From Oscillospiraceae bacterium (GTDB lineage: Bacteria > Bacillota > Clostridia > Oscillospirales > Oscillospiraceae): DNA of 64,000 nt. Positions 33,087-41,782 of this stretch are shown piece by piece; positions within the stretch are counted from its first letter, which is position 1; each line of letters begins with the position of its first letter. The DNA lies in the NCBI GenBank assembly GCA_017458065.1, contig JAFTGD010000026.1, positions 55,398-119,397 of the forward strand. The letters are read 5' to 3'. The position numbers and the translations under genes were made by a program. Under the pieces are notes generated by a model that worked only from the letters and a program-made list of their open reading frames with translations, was not told the origin of the DNA and made no database searches.

Positions 33087-34022
33087 TCAATACTCTCGCG
33101 GAGATACGCCGTAATAACCCCTGAACGCTTTATAAAAGTTGCTGCTGTTGCTGTAGCCCAGCATGGCGGCGATCTCCTCAATGGGGAGGGTCGTTCCTTT
33201 CAGAAGAATGGCCGCCCTCTCCATCCGCTTTTCCAACAAGAGTTCCGAGAACGTGTGGCCTGTTTCCCTGGGCAGCAGCGCGGAAATGTAGTTGGGATGG
33301 TAGTTGAAATGGGCGGCAATGTCCTTGAGCGTCACCGCGTCGGCGTGGTCTGCCATGTATTGAATGATCTGCCCGGAGAGCGTCAATGACTCATCGTTTC
33401 TATGCTCCGCTCGGTATTGCCGGGCGATATGCATGAACAGGGCCAGCAACATGGGTTTGAGAATGTTCTGGGTATCCTCCTGCCGCTCTGCGTATTCCGT
33501 GACCATCAGCTCCAACAGCATGCGGACGGGATGATCCTTTGTAAAGGTCAGATGGATGAACTCATCGGAAAAGCGGTTTGTCTGCGGCTCTAAAAAGAAG
33601 CGGAACAACGTGCTGTCCGAGGCGATCATGGGCAGATATTCCCGGAAGAAGGCCTCCTTACGGATCAAAACGCCGATTATAACGATCTCCTTCTCACTCT
33701 CGCCCCGAAGCGCATAACCGCTGTAAGGCTGCCCGATATAGCACTCGTTTTCGTGGATAGTGATCAGGTTGTCATACTTTGCGCTCAGGGCATTGTAGCT
33801 CTGCCGATAGGCAAAGTTCAGGAAAAAGAAATCCTGACGGTGAAATGGCTCATAGATATTCTTACCCTTGAATACGCAGATCATCACGTTTTCATTCTCT
33901 GCGCCTGGCCAGAAGGAGGTCACATCCTCCGGATTCCTTCCCGTCACCGGGTGAAAGCTGAGATCCAGCGTGGAAAACTCCTTGCCCAGCTTGTCGATGG
34001 CCGGCTCCAAACGATTGCTCAT
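33087..34022 (-). CDS. AraC-family transcriptional regulator
   Basis: 311 residues. The N-terminal part (about 1-190) is a cupin-like sensing domain; residues 205-311 are a two-helix-turn-helix AraC domain with AVTLKDIAAHFNYHPNYISA and the C-terminal signature IEEIAAMLGYSNSSNFYKAF. Divergent from flavin reductase, acetyltransferase and aldo/keto reductase genes, which it probably activates. The 133-base spacer contains ATTATATTAGAAAAAGCC but no unambiguous operator. Confidence 0.93.
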   Translation of the reverse strand: MSNRLEPAIDKLGKEFSTLDLSFHPVTGRNPEDVTSFWPGAENENVMICVFKGKNIYEPFHRQDFFFLNFAYRQSYNALSAKYDNLITIHENECYIGQPYSGYALRGESEKEIVIIGVLIRKEAFFREYLPMIASDSTLFRFFLEPQTNRFSDEFIHLTFTKDHPVRMLLELMVTEYAERQEDTQNILKPMLLALFMHIARQYRAEHRNDESLTLSGQIIQYMADHADAVTLKDIAAHFNYHPNYISALLPRETGHTFSELLLEKRMERAAILLKGTTLPIEEIAAMLGYSNSSNFYKAFRGYYGVSPREY

Positions 34023-34155
34023 ATGCCCACCTCCGTGCCTCTTATCGTATCACATTATATTAGAAAAAGCCATATTGTTCATTAAGATTTACTACTGCGC
34101 TTTCTTGAAGAATGAGATACAATACTTACAACTGATAAGCGCAGGAGGAATCATC

Positions 34156-34671
34156 ATGGAACTGAAAGCAATCGAACTGAAAGAACTGACGCAGAAGATC
34201 GACCCTATCGTCGCGGCGCGGGACAACTGGTATCTGGTGACGGCCGAGGCTGAGGGCAAGGTCAATACGCTTACCGCCGGGTGGTTTACCCTCGGCAACA
34301 GCTGGGAGAAGAAGATCGCCACAGTCTTCATCCGTCCCCAGCGGCATACCAAGAAGTTCATCGATACCAGCGGGCGTTTTACACTGACCTTCTTCGACGG
34401 GCATCAGGACGCCCTCGGCTATCTGGGAACTCACTCCGGGGCGGACGTGCCCGACAAGATCGAGAAGTCCGGACTGCATCTGACTTCGGCTGACGGCCAG
34501 CCGACCTATACTGAGGGCAAATATGTTCTGCTCTGCAAGGTGCTTTACAGCCAGCCCATCGAGGAAAAGTGCTTTCTCGATCCGGCCTTTGCTGCGGCCA
34601 CCTACCCGGAAAAGGATTTCTCCGTGCAGTACGTGGGCGAGATCGAAGCGGCCTACGAGATCGTCAGATAA
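34156..34671 (+). CDS. Flavin reductase family protein
   Basis: 171 residues, split-barrel FMN-binding fold: [20 protein letters not shown], and [25 protein letters not shown] precedes the ATG. First gene of a likely three-gene operon under the divergent AraC regulator. A hairpin CGAAGAATCCGGTC/GACCGGATTCTTCG (34686-34720) follows and may reduce read-through to the next gene. Confidence 0.87.
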   Translation: MELKAIELKELTQKIDPIVAARDNWYLVTAEAEGKVNTLTAGWFTLGNSWEKKIATVFIRPQRHTKKFIDTSGRFTLTFFDGHQDALGYLGTHSGADVPDKIEKSGLHLTSADGQPTYTEGKYVLLCKVLYSQPIEEKCFLDPAFAAATYPEKDFSVQYVGEIEAAYEIVR

Positions 34672-34747
34672 GCTGAATCTTGAAACGAAGAATCCGGTCT
34701 TGTCTGGACCGGATTCTTCGGCTATTCTTAACGTGAGGTGTAAACGA

Positions 34748-35317
34748 ATGACAGAGCTTGAAAAACTGGAGGCCGGACTGGAATACAGCTTTTGGGATGA
34801 AGAAGTTGACGCCCGCAAGCTCCATGCGGTGCAGGGCTGCCAGAAGCTCAACGCCATCAGCGTCCTGGATAACGAGGCACGGGAGGCGGCGATCCGGGAG
34901 TTGTTCGGGAGCGTCGGCGCAAATTCCGCGGTTCTGCCGGTGTTCAACTGCGACAACGGCAAGAACATCCATGTGGGCGACAACTTTCTGGCAAATTATA
35001 ACGTGACGATCCTGGATATCGGCCCTGTTCATATCGGCCATGACGTCATGATCGGGCCTGGGACGCTGATCACCACTGTTAACCATCCGCTGTCTCCCAA
35101 AGGGCGGCGCAACCATCTTGGCATTATGCGGCCCGTGACGATTGGAAACGATGTATGGATCGGTGGGAATGTGACGATCCTGCCCGGCGTCACCATTGGC
35201 AATAATGTGGTGATCGCTGCGGGCGCCGTGGTGACCAGGGATGTTCCGGACAATTGCGTGGCGGGCGGTGTCCCGGCCAGAGTCATTAAAGAGATCGAAA
35301 ATGATGTAGAGGTCTGA
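34748..35317 (+). CDS. Maltose/galactoside O-acetyltransferase family protein
   Basis: 189 residues, left-handed beta-helix acetyltransferase. Hexapeptide repeats run through about 90-180 ([30 protein letters not shown]) and end [11 protein letters not shown]; the catalytic histidine is in TVNHPLSP. The N-terminal Mac domain is short. The stop codon is 2 bases before the aldo/keto reductase start. It likely acetylates sugars or other small molecules. Confidence 0.9.
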   Translation: MTELEKLEAGLEYSFWDEEVDARKLHAVQGCQKLNAISVLDNEAREAAIRELFGSVGANSAVLPVFNCDNGKNIHVGDNFLANYNVTILDIGPVHIGHDVMIGPGTLITTVNHPLSPKGRRNHLGIMRPVTIGNDVWIGGNVTILPGVTIGNNVVIAAGAVVTRDVPDNCVAGGVPARVIKEIENDVEV

Positions 35318-35319
35318 CC

Positions 35320-36495
35320 ATGGAGAACATCTTTGATAAACCCATCCCGCGCCTCGGCTTCGGTTGCATGCGGCTTCCGGAGGGGCAGGACGGCGAGTAC
35401 ATCGAGGAAGAATGTCAGCAGATGTTCGACTATGCCATGGCTCACGGCATTACCTACTTTGACTCCGCCTGGCACTATATCGAAAACCAGCTGATGATCG
35501 GCAAATGCCTGGCCAAGTACCCGCGCGAGAGCTATGTGCTGGTGGGTAAGCTCTTTTTCAACGACGGCACCATCAACACCTGGGAAAAGGCGGAGGCCGC
35601 GTTTCAAAAGGAACTGAACGACGCCCGCGTGGAGTATAACGATCTGGAGTTGCTCCACGCCGTGGGCAGCGAGGAGGCCAAGGAGCGCATCGACAAGATG
35701 GACGCCTGGGGTTTCATGCGCTCCCTCAAGGAGAGCGGGAGGGCCAAGCACATCGGCATGTCCTTCCACGGCACGGCGGATTTGCTGGACCGCATCCTCA
35801 ACGAGCACCCGGAGCTGGAGGTCATCCAGCTGCAGACCAACTACTTCGACCACTACACCAACAGCCGCCATGCCAACGGCGGCGGGCTGGACGTATACGA
35901 CGTGGCCCGGAAGCACGGAAAACCCATCATCGTCATGGAACCGGTGAAGGGCGGTAATCTGGCGCAGGTGGATCAGCACCCGGAGATCAAGGCGCTGTTT
36001 GAGGCTGCCGCCCCTGCCATGACGCCCGCCTCCTGGGCGCTGCGCTACGCCACCTCCATGGAGGGCGTGATGATCGTACTCTCCGGCATGTCCAACATGG
36101 AGCAGATGCGGCAGAACGTGAAGCTCATGCAGGAGGACTTTAAACCCTTAACAGAGGCGGACAAGGAGATGCTACGCAAGGCGGCGGAGATCATCGAGAG
36201 CAAGCAGCCCGTGGGCTGCACCGGCTGCCGCTACTGTGTAGAAAAGGGCTGCCCCGCGGGAATCAAAATTCCCCAGGTGCTCAAGAGCCTGAACATGCTG
36301 CATCAGTATCAGAACATCCGTGGGGCGCGGATGGAGTATTACAGTGCCATCAGCGAGCACCGACCCACCGAGTGCATCCGCTGCGGCTCCTGCGAGCGCG
36401 AGTGCCCCCAGAGCCTGCCGATCCGTGAGCTGATCCGCGAGGCGGACGACAAGCTCTATGCTGGGCCGGATTACGACGTGTGGGCCAATCACTAA
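35320..36495 (+). CDS. Aldo/keto reductase with C-terminal 4Fe-4S domain
   Basis: 391 residues. Residues 1-285 form an aldo/keto reductase barrel: LGFGCMRLP, catalytic Asp in TYFDSAWHY, Lys in LVGKLFF, His in LELLHA. Residues about 295-375 hold two cysteine clusters, CTGCRYCVEKGCPAG and CIRCGSCERECP, typical of the ferredoxin-like extension in anaerobe aldo/keto reductases. It may take electrons from ferredoxin rather than NADPH. Last gene of the AraC-controlled operon. Confidence 0.93.
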   Translation: MENIFDKPIPRLGFGCMRLPEGQDGEYIEEECQQMFDYAMAHGITYFDSAWHYIENQLMIGKCLAKYPRESYVLVGKLFFNDGTINTWEKAEAAFQKELNDARVEYNDLELLHAVGSEEAKERIDKMDAWGFMRSLKESGRAKHIGMSFHGTADLLDRILNEHPELEVIQLQTNYFDHYTNSRHANGGGLDVYDVARKHGKPIIVMEPVKGGNLAQVDQHPEIKALFEAAAPAMTPASWALRYATSMEGVMIVLSGMSNMEQMRQNVKLMQEDFKPLTEADKEMLRKAAEIIESKQPVGCTGCRYCVEKGCPAGIKIPQVLKSLNMLHQYQNIRGARMEYYSAISEHRPTECIRCGSCERECPQSLPIRELIREADDKLYAGPDYDVWANH

Positions 36496-36526
36496 AGTGA
36501 AGGGATAGAATGAAACAATAAAATCA

Positions 36527-36578
36527 GAATGCCCCCAAACAGCTCAATTCAGCTTGAACTATTTGGGGGACATTTTTT
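36527..36578 (+). terminator. Intrinsic terminator after the aldo/keto reductase
   Basis: AATG-CCCCCAAA pairs with TTTGGGGG-ACATT around a loop that itself holds AGCTCAATTCAGCTTGAACT; followed by TTTTTTGA. Confidence 0.75.
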
Positions 36579-37158
36579 GAGTCATCTGCACCCATAATGG
36601 GTATGGTAACTTGCTAAACTGAATATAGAAAAGCCAATGCAATTCTCCTATAATACTGAGTTTGCGGACACCAATAAAAAGGAGAAGAGCAATGGCTTCG
36701 CAAACCAGTATACTCAAAAACATCTTAAATCTCAATAGGGTTCATGTAGAAAGTCAAGATTTGGTAAATGTGCCGGTATCGCACTACGGAGAGGCCTTCG
36801 AGGAAAACAGTTACATGTTCATCTGCGGCCTATCAGAAGATATCAGCGACGCTGCCCCATCTGCGGGCATGTGATACCTCTCAACAATAGACCTCAATCA
36901 TCTTCGGAACGTCGAAATGCAATGAGGCTCAAAGCAAACCAGCAACGCAAAGCCAGAGAAGTAGCCAAAATCGGTTTTGCAGCTACTCCGGTACAACCAC
37001 TTTAATCGATAAGAAACCTACCGCTTGGCAGAGAGGATGGCTGAGCGCCGGGGGCCACCTTCTCGGGAAGGGGGCTCCCAAGAGCGAGAACTATTGCGAA
37101 ATCTACGTTTTCAGCTTGTTGAATAATTTGAGCTACCCACTAACCGTGCAGAAGAGCC
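36579..37158. mobile_element. ISL3-like insertion sequence remnant
   Basis: AT-rich 580-base island with imperfect inverted ends: GAGTCATCTGCACCCATAAT at the left and, on the other strand, GGCTCTTCTGCACGGTTAGT at the right. The right end has the GGCTCTT start typical of ISL3-family elements. Inside is a degraded open frame. Full ISL3 elements are about twice this size, so most of the transposase is gone. Confidence 0.45.
36692..37005 (+). pseudogene. Broken ISL3-like transposase, N-terminal part
   Basis: ATG with GGAG just upstream opens MASQTSILKNILNLNRVHVE in one frame to about 36855. A different frame then continues with RRCPICGHV, a zinc-ribbon motif like that near the start of ISL3 transposases, and ends at TAA 37003-37005. 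The frame change and missing catalytic region make it non-functional. Confidence 0.45.
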
Positions 37159-37308
37159 TTCATTTTTGACTATAACACTACCCATTATCTCCCATGAAAA
37201 CCCGCGCCGGGGAATGAGCTTCCGATCGCTTCCCCGGCGCTTTTTCTTTGTTTTGCGACGCAAATGGTGAATTATATGGTTCCGACATAATGCCTAATCT
37301 CCGCAATA
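37159..37308. other. Gene-free stretch with an orphan terminator
   Basis: GCGCCGGGGA (37204-37213) pairs with TCCCCGGCGC (37231-37240) and is followed by TTTTTCTTTG, a good plus-strand terminator with no gene before it except the IS remnant. It probably belonged to a gene displaced or deleted when the element arrived. Confidence 0.65.
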
Positions 37309-37361
37309 TTGACATGAAACGCAGAAAAGAATTATATCTTTGCAATATTGTATACATACAA
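37309..37361 (+). promoter_or_regulatory. brnQ promoter P1 with MocR-type operator
   Basis: TTGACA (37309-37314), 17 bases, TTATAT (37332-37337). Immediately downstream is the palindrome TTGTATACATACAA (37348-37361). Binding there would block initiation or early elongation. Confidence 0.65.
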
Positions 37362-37444
37362 TTTTCCTGTTGAATCCAGATTCCACCCGTGGTATTTTTA
37401 ACACAGAGGCCGGAGACTCCTGCATTTAAGCGAGGTCCTTTTTT

Positions 37445-37479
37445 ATCCAAATTGTATGGATACAATTTGGATATTGACA
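37445..37479 (+). promoter_or_regulatory. 28-bp perfect palindrome upstream of brnQ
   Basis: ATCCAAATTGTA (37445-37456) and TACAATTTGGAT (37461-37472) around TGGA; its core is TTGTATGGATACAA (37452-37465). TTGACA (37474-37479) abuts it and could be a second -35 box, placing the palindrome where an activator would bind. No convincing -10 was found for this second promoter. Confidence 0.7.
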
Positions 37480-37537
37480 TAGAAAAATTATCGTTCACGC
37501 AGACCATAGTGTAAGTAAAACAGATAAAAGAAACAAA

Positions 37538-37580
37538 AGGAGGTGGAGTACAGGGCGTATTTCTGAAAACGCCCCTGTAC
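37538..37580 (+). promoter_or_regulatory. Distant Shine-Dalgarno and hairpin ahead of brnQ
   Basis: AGGAGGTGG (37538-37546) is an excellent ribosome-binding site but lies 40 bases before the brnQ ATG, with no suitable start codon in between except a frame MEYRAYF beginning GTG at 37544 and ending TGA. GTACAGGGCG (37548-37557) pairs with CGCCCCTGTAC (37570-37580, one bulge), which would bring the site close to the ATG. Confidence 0.5.
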
Positions 37581-37586
37581 AAGCAA

Positions 37587-38924
37587 ATGCGCAAACGACT
37601 TTTAGACTCCCTGGTAATCGGCTTTGCCATGTTCGCAATTTTCTTCGGAGCCGGTAATTTCGTGTTTCCCCCCATCATTGGCGTGGTGGCAGGCTCCGCA
37701 TGGAAGACCGCCATCGTTGGCCTGACGCTTTCCGGCATTATCCTTCCGATCCTGACGATCATTGCCATGGATAACATGGGCGGGGATCATGAGCATCTTT
37801 TTGCGCCGGTTGCTCCATGGTTTTTCACAGCCTTCTCTATCGCGTTTATCATTATGATGCTCACCATCGGGCCTCCGCGGCAGGCGGCTGTAGCCATTGA
37901 GACCGGCATCTTCTCCATTTTCCCCGGGCTCATCGGCAACAATGTGGTTCGCGTCATTCTGCTTGCCGTTTATTTTATCTTAGTTCAGTATTTTTCCATT
38001 AACCCCGCCAAGATTGTGGATATTGTCGGCAAGATGCTGACGCCCTTCCTGCTGGTGGCCCTGGCGATTATTGTCTTCATCGGCATCGTCCATCCCATCG
38101 GCGTACCTGCCGCTCCCAAAGAGGACAACATTTTCGTCTACTCCTTTACCCAGGCCTATCAGACCGGCGACGTCTGCGTTGGCATTTCCATGGTTGCCAC
38201 CTTTATCGCCTCGGTTAAGGTAAAAGGCTATACCGAGCCGAAGAGCCGGCGCAGCATGATTCTTCTGTCAGCGTTGGTCGCTCTGATCTGTCTGCTGATT
38301 GTTTACGGCGGCCTGCTGTACCTGGGCGCTTCCGGCTCCGCCTCTTATCCCGCCGACATTGACCCCTCTGTTCTGCTGATCTCCCTGATCAACAGTGTTT
38401 CCGGACGTTTTGGCAATATCGTGCTGGGCATCGGCATCTTCTTTGCCTGCCTCACCTCGTCTATCGGCATGCAGACCATTATGTCTCAGTTCTCCGTGAC
38501 CATCTCTCGTGGCAAGCTGGAGTATAAAAAGTGCCTGCTGGTTTACAATATCCTCTCTTTTCTGATGGCCTGCCTGGGTGTGGCGAACATCATTCGCTAC
38601 ACCTACGCGATCTTTGTGTTGATTTACCCCGTGGCCATCGCCGTCACTCTGCTGGGCACCTGCAAAAGGATCGTACCCAACCACGGCGCGTGGAAGGGCG
38701 CCGTCCTGATGGCAGGCATTGTCGCTCTCTACGAGGCGGTCGTCACACTCAATGACAGTGGCATTACCAACATCCACATTGCGCCGCTGGAGAAGCTGTA
38801 CAGCCTGCTTCCGCTGTCTTCTCACGGCATTGGCTGGCTTGTCCCGGCGCTGATCGGCCTGGTGGTCGGCGCTGTAATCGTCGCGCTGCGCAAAGGCGAA
38901 GCATATCCCATGCTGGAAGAATAA
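37587..38924 (+). CDS. brnQ: Branched-chain amino acid carrier (BrnQ/LIVCS family)
   Basis: 445 residues, about twelve membrane helices. FAMFAIFFGAGNFVFPPIIG in helix 1 and GPPRQAA are family signatures; PTxGVA-like ion-site residues occur in the middle. BrnQ imports Leu, Ile and Val with sodium or protons. It faces away from the MocR gene but shares its operator type, and the nearby 2-oxoacid:ferredoxin oxidoreductase could use the keto acids of these amino acids. Start-codon context is odd: the strong ribosome-binding site is 40 bases upstream across a hairpin. Confidence 0.92.
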   Translation: MRKRLLDSLVIGFAMFAIFFGAGNFVFPPIIGVVAGSAWKTAIVGLTLSGIILPILTIIAMDNMGGDHEHLFAPVAPWFFTAFSIAFIIMMLTIGPPRQAAVAIETGIFSIFPGLIGNNVVRVILLAVYFILVQYFSINPAKIVDIVGKMLTPFLLVALAIIVFIGIVHPIGVPAAPKEDNIFVYSFTQAYQTGDVCVGISMVATFIASVKVKGYTEPKSRRSMILLSALVALICLLIVYGGLLYLGASGSASYPADIDPSVLLISLINSVSGRFGNIVLGIGIFFACLTSSIGMQTIMSQFSVTISRGKLEYKKCLLVYNILSFLMACLGVANIIRYTYAIFVLIYPVAIAVTLLGTCKRIVPNHGAWKGAVLMAGIVALYEAVVTLNDSGITNIHIAPLEKLYSLLPLSSHGIGWLVPALIGLVVGAVIVALRKGEAYPMLEE

Positions 38925-38931
38925 CAAAAAT

Positions 38932-38976
38932 ACATCTCCCGCTGTCCTTTTTGCAAGACGGCGGGAGATGTTTCTT
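38932..38976. terminator. Bidirectional terminator between brnQ and the MocR gene
   Basis: ACATCTCCCGC (38932-38942) with GCGGGAGATGT (38961-38971), followed by TTCTTA; the minus strand reads TTTTTGTTATT beyond the stem. Confidence 0.8.
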
Positions 38977-40369
38977 ATCCCAGCAGACCAAGCTCTTGAT
39001 AGTAATTCCGGATGATTGCCAGGCCCTGGCGGAGCTTCTCGTTGGAGCCAGGGGAGGTCAGCGCAATACGCAGGAAATGCTGCTCTTCCTTGGCGGGAAC
39101 ATAGAAGTGGTAGGAGTGGAACAGTTCCACGCCCCGGTCCAGCAGCTCGGATTCCACCAGCGCGCCCTTCTTATCGCTGGGGAAGGGCAGCCAGCGATGG
39201 AAGCTGTACTTGTCCGGCTCCGTCCACTGGGGAAAGTACTCGTCAAAGATCTTGTTGACGGCAAGGCCCATCTCATGCTTTTTCAGCGCTAGGCGATAGC
39301 CGTCCCCGCTCATAATGAGTTCTGAAATGATCTCCACATCCAGACTGCTGGTGGTCATGACCATGTTGTAAAGCGCGTTCACGATCCGCTCCCGGTAAGC
39401 CTCCCCGTAGGCTAAGAAGGAGACCCGCAGCCCGGTGCACAGGATCTTGGAAGCACCGCACAGAAAGCAGGTCTGCTCCGGCAGCAGTTCAAAGAAGCTG
39501 GGCAGATCGGGAGAGGGCAGATCCGCGCTGTAATCGTCTTCGATGACGGTGAGCTTGTGCTTTTTGATCACCTTTGCCAGCTCTCTCCTGCGGTCTGCCG
39601 GGATGCATACAGTGGTGGGGTTGGAGCAGCTTGGCATCAGATAGACGCCCTGAACGGAATTGAGACGGCAGGCACGGTCCAGCTCATCCGGGATCATGCC
39701 CTGCTGATCGGTCCGAACCGGCACCAGGCTGATATGGAAGATGCGGGCCAGCTCGATGAAATTGGAGAAGCTGTATTCCTCCACGGCGATGGTGTCTCCG
39801 GGCTTGAACAGCGCCGCCAGAATGATGCTCATGCCGTTGGTGGCCCCATAGACGAAGCTCATGTGCTGGTCATCCACGTGCACCCCGTAGCCGTCCAGCC
39901 AGCGGCGGGCGGCGGCGAAATGATGCGGCCAGCCCAGCCAGTAGCGATAGGCCAGCAGATCGTTGAAATGATCCTTCATCATGACCCGCCGGGCGGCGTC
40001 CGCCACAATGGTGTTCAGATGCTCAAAGCTGGCGATATAGCCCATGGAGATAAAATTGTCACGCCCCGGCTTTTCGTGAATGGTGACCAGCTCCGCCGCC
40101 CGGGGGGAGATGAAGGTTCCACGACCGGTGACGCCGTGCAGCAGGCCCTTGCTCCGGGCGATGTCAAAGGCCCGGGTCACGGTGGTGAAGTTGATGTCCA
40201 GATAATCCGCCAGCTCCCGCTGAGGCGGCAGCTTGGTACCGGGCAGCAGCTTGCCGTCCGCCACATCCTCTTCCAGCAGCGTGACCAGCGAGAGATAGAT
40301 CGGCGGCTTTAAGCGGCTTTTATCCGGCTTCCAGGTCAGAGGATAGTTGTCAAATGAATTCACAGGCAT
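38975..40369 (-). CDS. MocR-type regulator (GntR helix-turn-helix fused to aminotransferase fold)
   Basis: 464 residues. Residues 20-90 are a GntR winged helix (GTKLPPQRELADYLDINFTT); residues 115-460 are a class I aminotransferase domain with PSCSNPTTVC, VIEDDYSADL and the PLP lysine in LCGASKILCTG. MocR regulators sense amino acids or PLP through this domain. Start ATG 40369 has AAGGAGG 8 bases upstream on the minus strand. Two palindromes of the TTGTATNNATACAA type lie in its own promoter and two before brnQ, so it probably regulates both the PhzF-to-ferredoxin-oxidoreductase operon and brnQ. Confidence 0.92.
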   Translation of the reverse strand: MPVNSFDNYPLTWKPDKSRLKPPIYLSLVTLLEEDVADGKLLPGTKLPPQRELADYLDINFTTVTRAFDIARSKGLLHGVTGRGTFISPRAAELVTIHEKPGRDNFISMGYIASFEHLNTIVADAARRVMMKDHFNDLLAYRYWLGWPHHFAAARRWLDGYGVHVDDQHMSFVYGATNGMSIILAALFKPGDTIAVEEYSFSNFIELARIFHISLVPVRTDQQGMIPDELDRACRLNSVQGVYLMPSCSNPTTVCIPADRRRELAKVIKKHKLTVIEDDYSADLPSPDLPSFFELLPEQTCFLCGASKILCTGLRVSFLAYGEAYRERIVNALYNMVMTTSSLDVEIISELIMSGDGYRLALKKHEMGLAVNKIFDEYFPQWTEPDKYSFHRWLPFPSDKKGALVESELLDRGVELFHSYHFYVPAKEEQHFLRIALTSPGSNEKLRQGLAIIRNYYQELGLLG

Positions 40370-40415
40370 CGGACAGGCCCTCCTTGTATGGTTCTGAAGA
40401 TTGGTTTGAAAAACA

Positions 40416-40467
40416 TTGTTTCCATACAATTATACTATTGCGTCCATGCAAATGTCAATGATATACT
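40416..40467. promoter_or_regulatory. Divergent promoters of the MocR gene and the phzF operon, with two operators
   Basis: Palindromes TTGTTTCCATACAA (40416-40429) and TTGCGTCCATGCAA (40438-40451). Minus strand: TTGACA (complement of 40453-40458), 19 bases, TATAAT (complement of 40428-40433) for the MocR gene. Plus strand: TTGCGT (40438-40443), 18 bases, TATACT (40462-40467) for phzF. Each palindrome overlaps a promoter element, a layout for joint auto- and target regulation. Confidence 0.7.
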
Positions 40468-40490
40468 ACAGACAGATGGAGGAAATGCTT

Positions 40491-41294
40491 ATGAAATACT
40501 ATGTTGTAGATGCTTTTACCATTGAGCAGTTCAAAGGAAATCCTGCGGGCGTCTGTGTGCTGGAAGGAGCCTGGCCCTCGGCGGAGACCATGCAGAAGAT
40601 TGCGGCGGAGAACCGCCTGTCCGAGACGGCCTTCGTCAAGCGCCGGGAGGACGGAAGCTACGACCTTCGCTATTTCTCCCCCGGCAGCGAGGTCGGGCTC
40701 TGCGGCCATGCCACGCTGGGTACCAGCTATGTGCTGGCCCATTTTGTAGATCCCGAAGCCGAGGTGTTTCACTATCACACCCGGGACGAGGATGTGGCGG
40801 CCCACAAGCTGCCCGGCGACCGTTACGAGCTGGACTTCCCCGCCTGGGAGGAAAAGGCTGTAGAGGTGGATGAAAACATCCTCGCCGCGCTCAACGGCAT
40901 CTGCCCCCTGGAAGCTCTGGAGACCCGGGATCTGACCTGCATTCTGGAGTCGGAAGAAGCGGTGCGGAATTTTGTCCCCGATCAGGAAGCCATTGACGCC
41001 CTGCCCGACAAGTACTTGGGCCTGCTCATTACCGCCCGGGGCGAGAACAGCGATTTTGTGGACCGCAGCTTTTTCCCCAAGCTGGCCATTCCGGAGGACC
41101 CGGTCTGCGGCTCCGCCAAATGCACGCTGATCCCCCTGTGGGCCAAGCGGCTGGGCAAGAACGAGCTGGTGGGCCATCAGCTTTCCCCGCGCACGGGCGT
41201 TGTCTATTGTAAACATGCCGGAAAGCGTGTAAAGATCAGCGGCAATGTCGCGCTTTACATGGCCGGTGAAATAAACATTCAGGAGGAACAATAA
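40491..41294 (+). CDS. PhzF-family isomerase-like protein
   Basis: 267 residues, diaminopimelate-epimerase-like fold. The PhzF catalytic glutamate is E45 in RLSETAFV, and the C-terminal DPVCGSAKC loop binds the substrate carboxylate. PhzF proteins catalyse hydrogen shifts on amino-acid-like substrates; only a few have known substrates. GGAGG (40478-40482) is 8 bases before the ATG. It leads an operon with RidA, one base after its stop, so an unstable enamine or imine intermediate is plausible. Confidence 0.88.
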   Translation: MKYYVVDAFTIEQFKGNPAGVCVLEGAWPSAETMQKIAAENRLSETAFVKRREDGSYDLRYFSPGSEVGLCGHATLGTSYVLAHFVDPEAEVFHYHTRDEDVAAHKLPGDRYELDFPAWEEKAVEVDENILAALNGICPLEALETRDLTCILESEEAVRNFVPDQEAIDALPDKYLGLLITARGENSDFVDRSFFPKLAIPEDPVCGSAKCTLIPLWAKRLGKNELVGHQLSPRTGVVYCKHAGKRVKISGNVALYMAGEINIQEEQ

Positions 41295-41295
41295 G

Positions 41296-41670
41296 ATGCA
41301 GATCATTTCTACCGAGAAGGGCGCGGCCCCCAGAGCTCCTTATTCCCAGGGCGTTATCAGCGGAGATTATATTTTTACAGCCGGCCAGATCGCGCTGGAG
41401 CCGGTCACCGGCAACCGCATCGGCGACACCATGGCCGAGCAGGCGGAGCAGGTTTGCAAGAACCTGAAGGCCATTCTGGAGGCTGCCGGCAGCAGCTGCG
41501 AGAAGGTCATCAAGGCCAACTGCTTCATCACCGATATGGCGAAATTCGGTGAGTTCAACGACGTGTACGTGAAGTACTTCCCCCACAAGCCCGCCCGCAC
41601 CTGCGTTCAGGTAGTGGCGCTGCCTCTGGAGGGCTTCCAGTGCGAAGTTGAGGTTATTGCCGAGCGTTAA
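41296..41670 (+). CDS. ridA: RidA family enamine/imine deaminase
   Basis: 124 residues, trimeric YjgF/RidA fold: YSQGVISGDYIFTAGQI, KANCFITDM, and the active-site arginine in KPARTCVQV followed by the C-terminal glutamate segment CEVEVIAE. RidA hydrolyses reactive enamines released by PLP dehydratases, giving keto acids and ammonia. It starts one base after the phzF stop (AGGAGGAA inside its end), consistent with tight coupling. Confidence 0.95.
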   Translation: MQIISTEKGAAPRAPYSQGVISGDYIFTAGQIALEPVTGNRIGDTMAEQAEQVCKNLKAILEAAGSSCEKVIKANCFITDMAKFGEFNDVYVKYFPHKPARTCVQVVALPLEGFQCEVEVIAER

Positions 41671-41706
41671 ACGTTCCACAGTATAACCGGATACCCATAT
41701 ACAAAC

Positions 41707-41746
41707 AGGGCAAGCTGAGGCGCTTTCACGTCCTGCTTGCCCTTTC
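41707..41746 (+). terminator. Intra-operon hairpin between ridA and the flavoenzyme gene
   Basis: AGGGCAAGC (41707-41715) with GCTTGCCCT (41735-41743), then TTCTGC. It may partially terminate and lower expression of the genes downstream. Confidence 0.55.
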
Positions 41747-41782
41747 TGCATCCAAAAATCAATTTTAAAGGAGAAAAAAGCC

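Noticed and set aside
37021-37100. tRNA-like or structured RNA in the IS remnant (GC-rich hairpins near GGGGGCCACCTTCTCGGGAA)
   Set aside because: No cloverleaf, no CCA and no T-loop sequence could be drawn; treated as degraded element DNA.
37362-37445. T-box or other known riboswitch upstream of brnQ
   Set aside because: I could not find a T-box motif or a convincing terminator/antiterminator pair; palindromic operators explain the region better.
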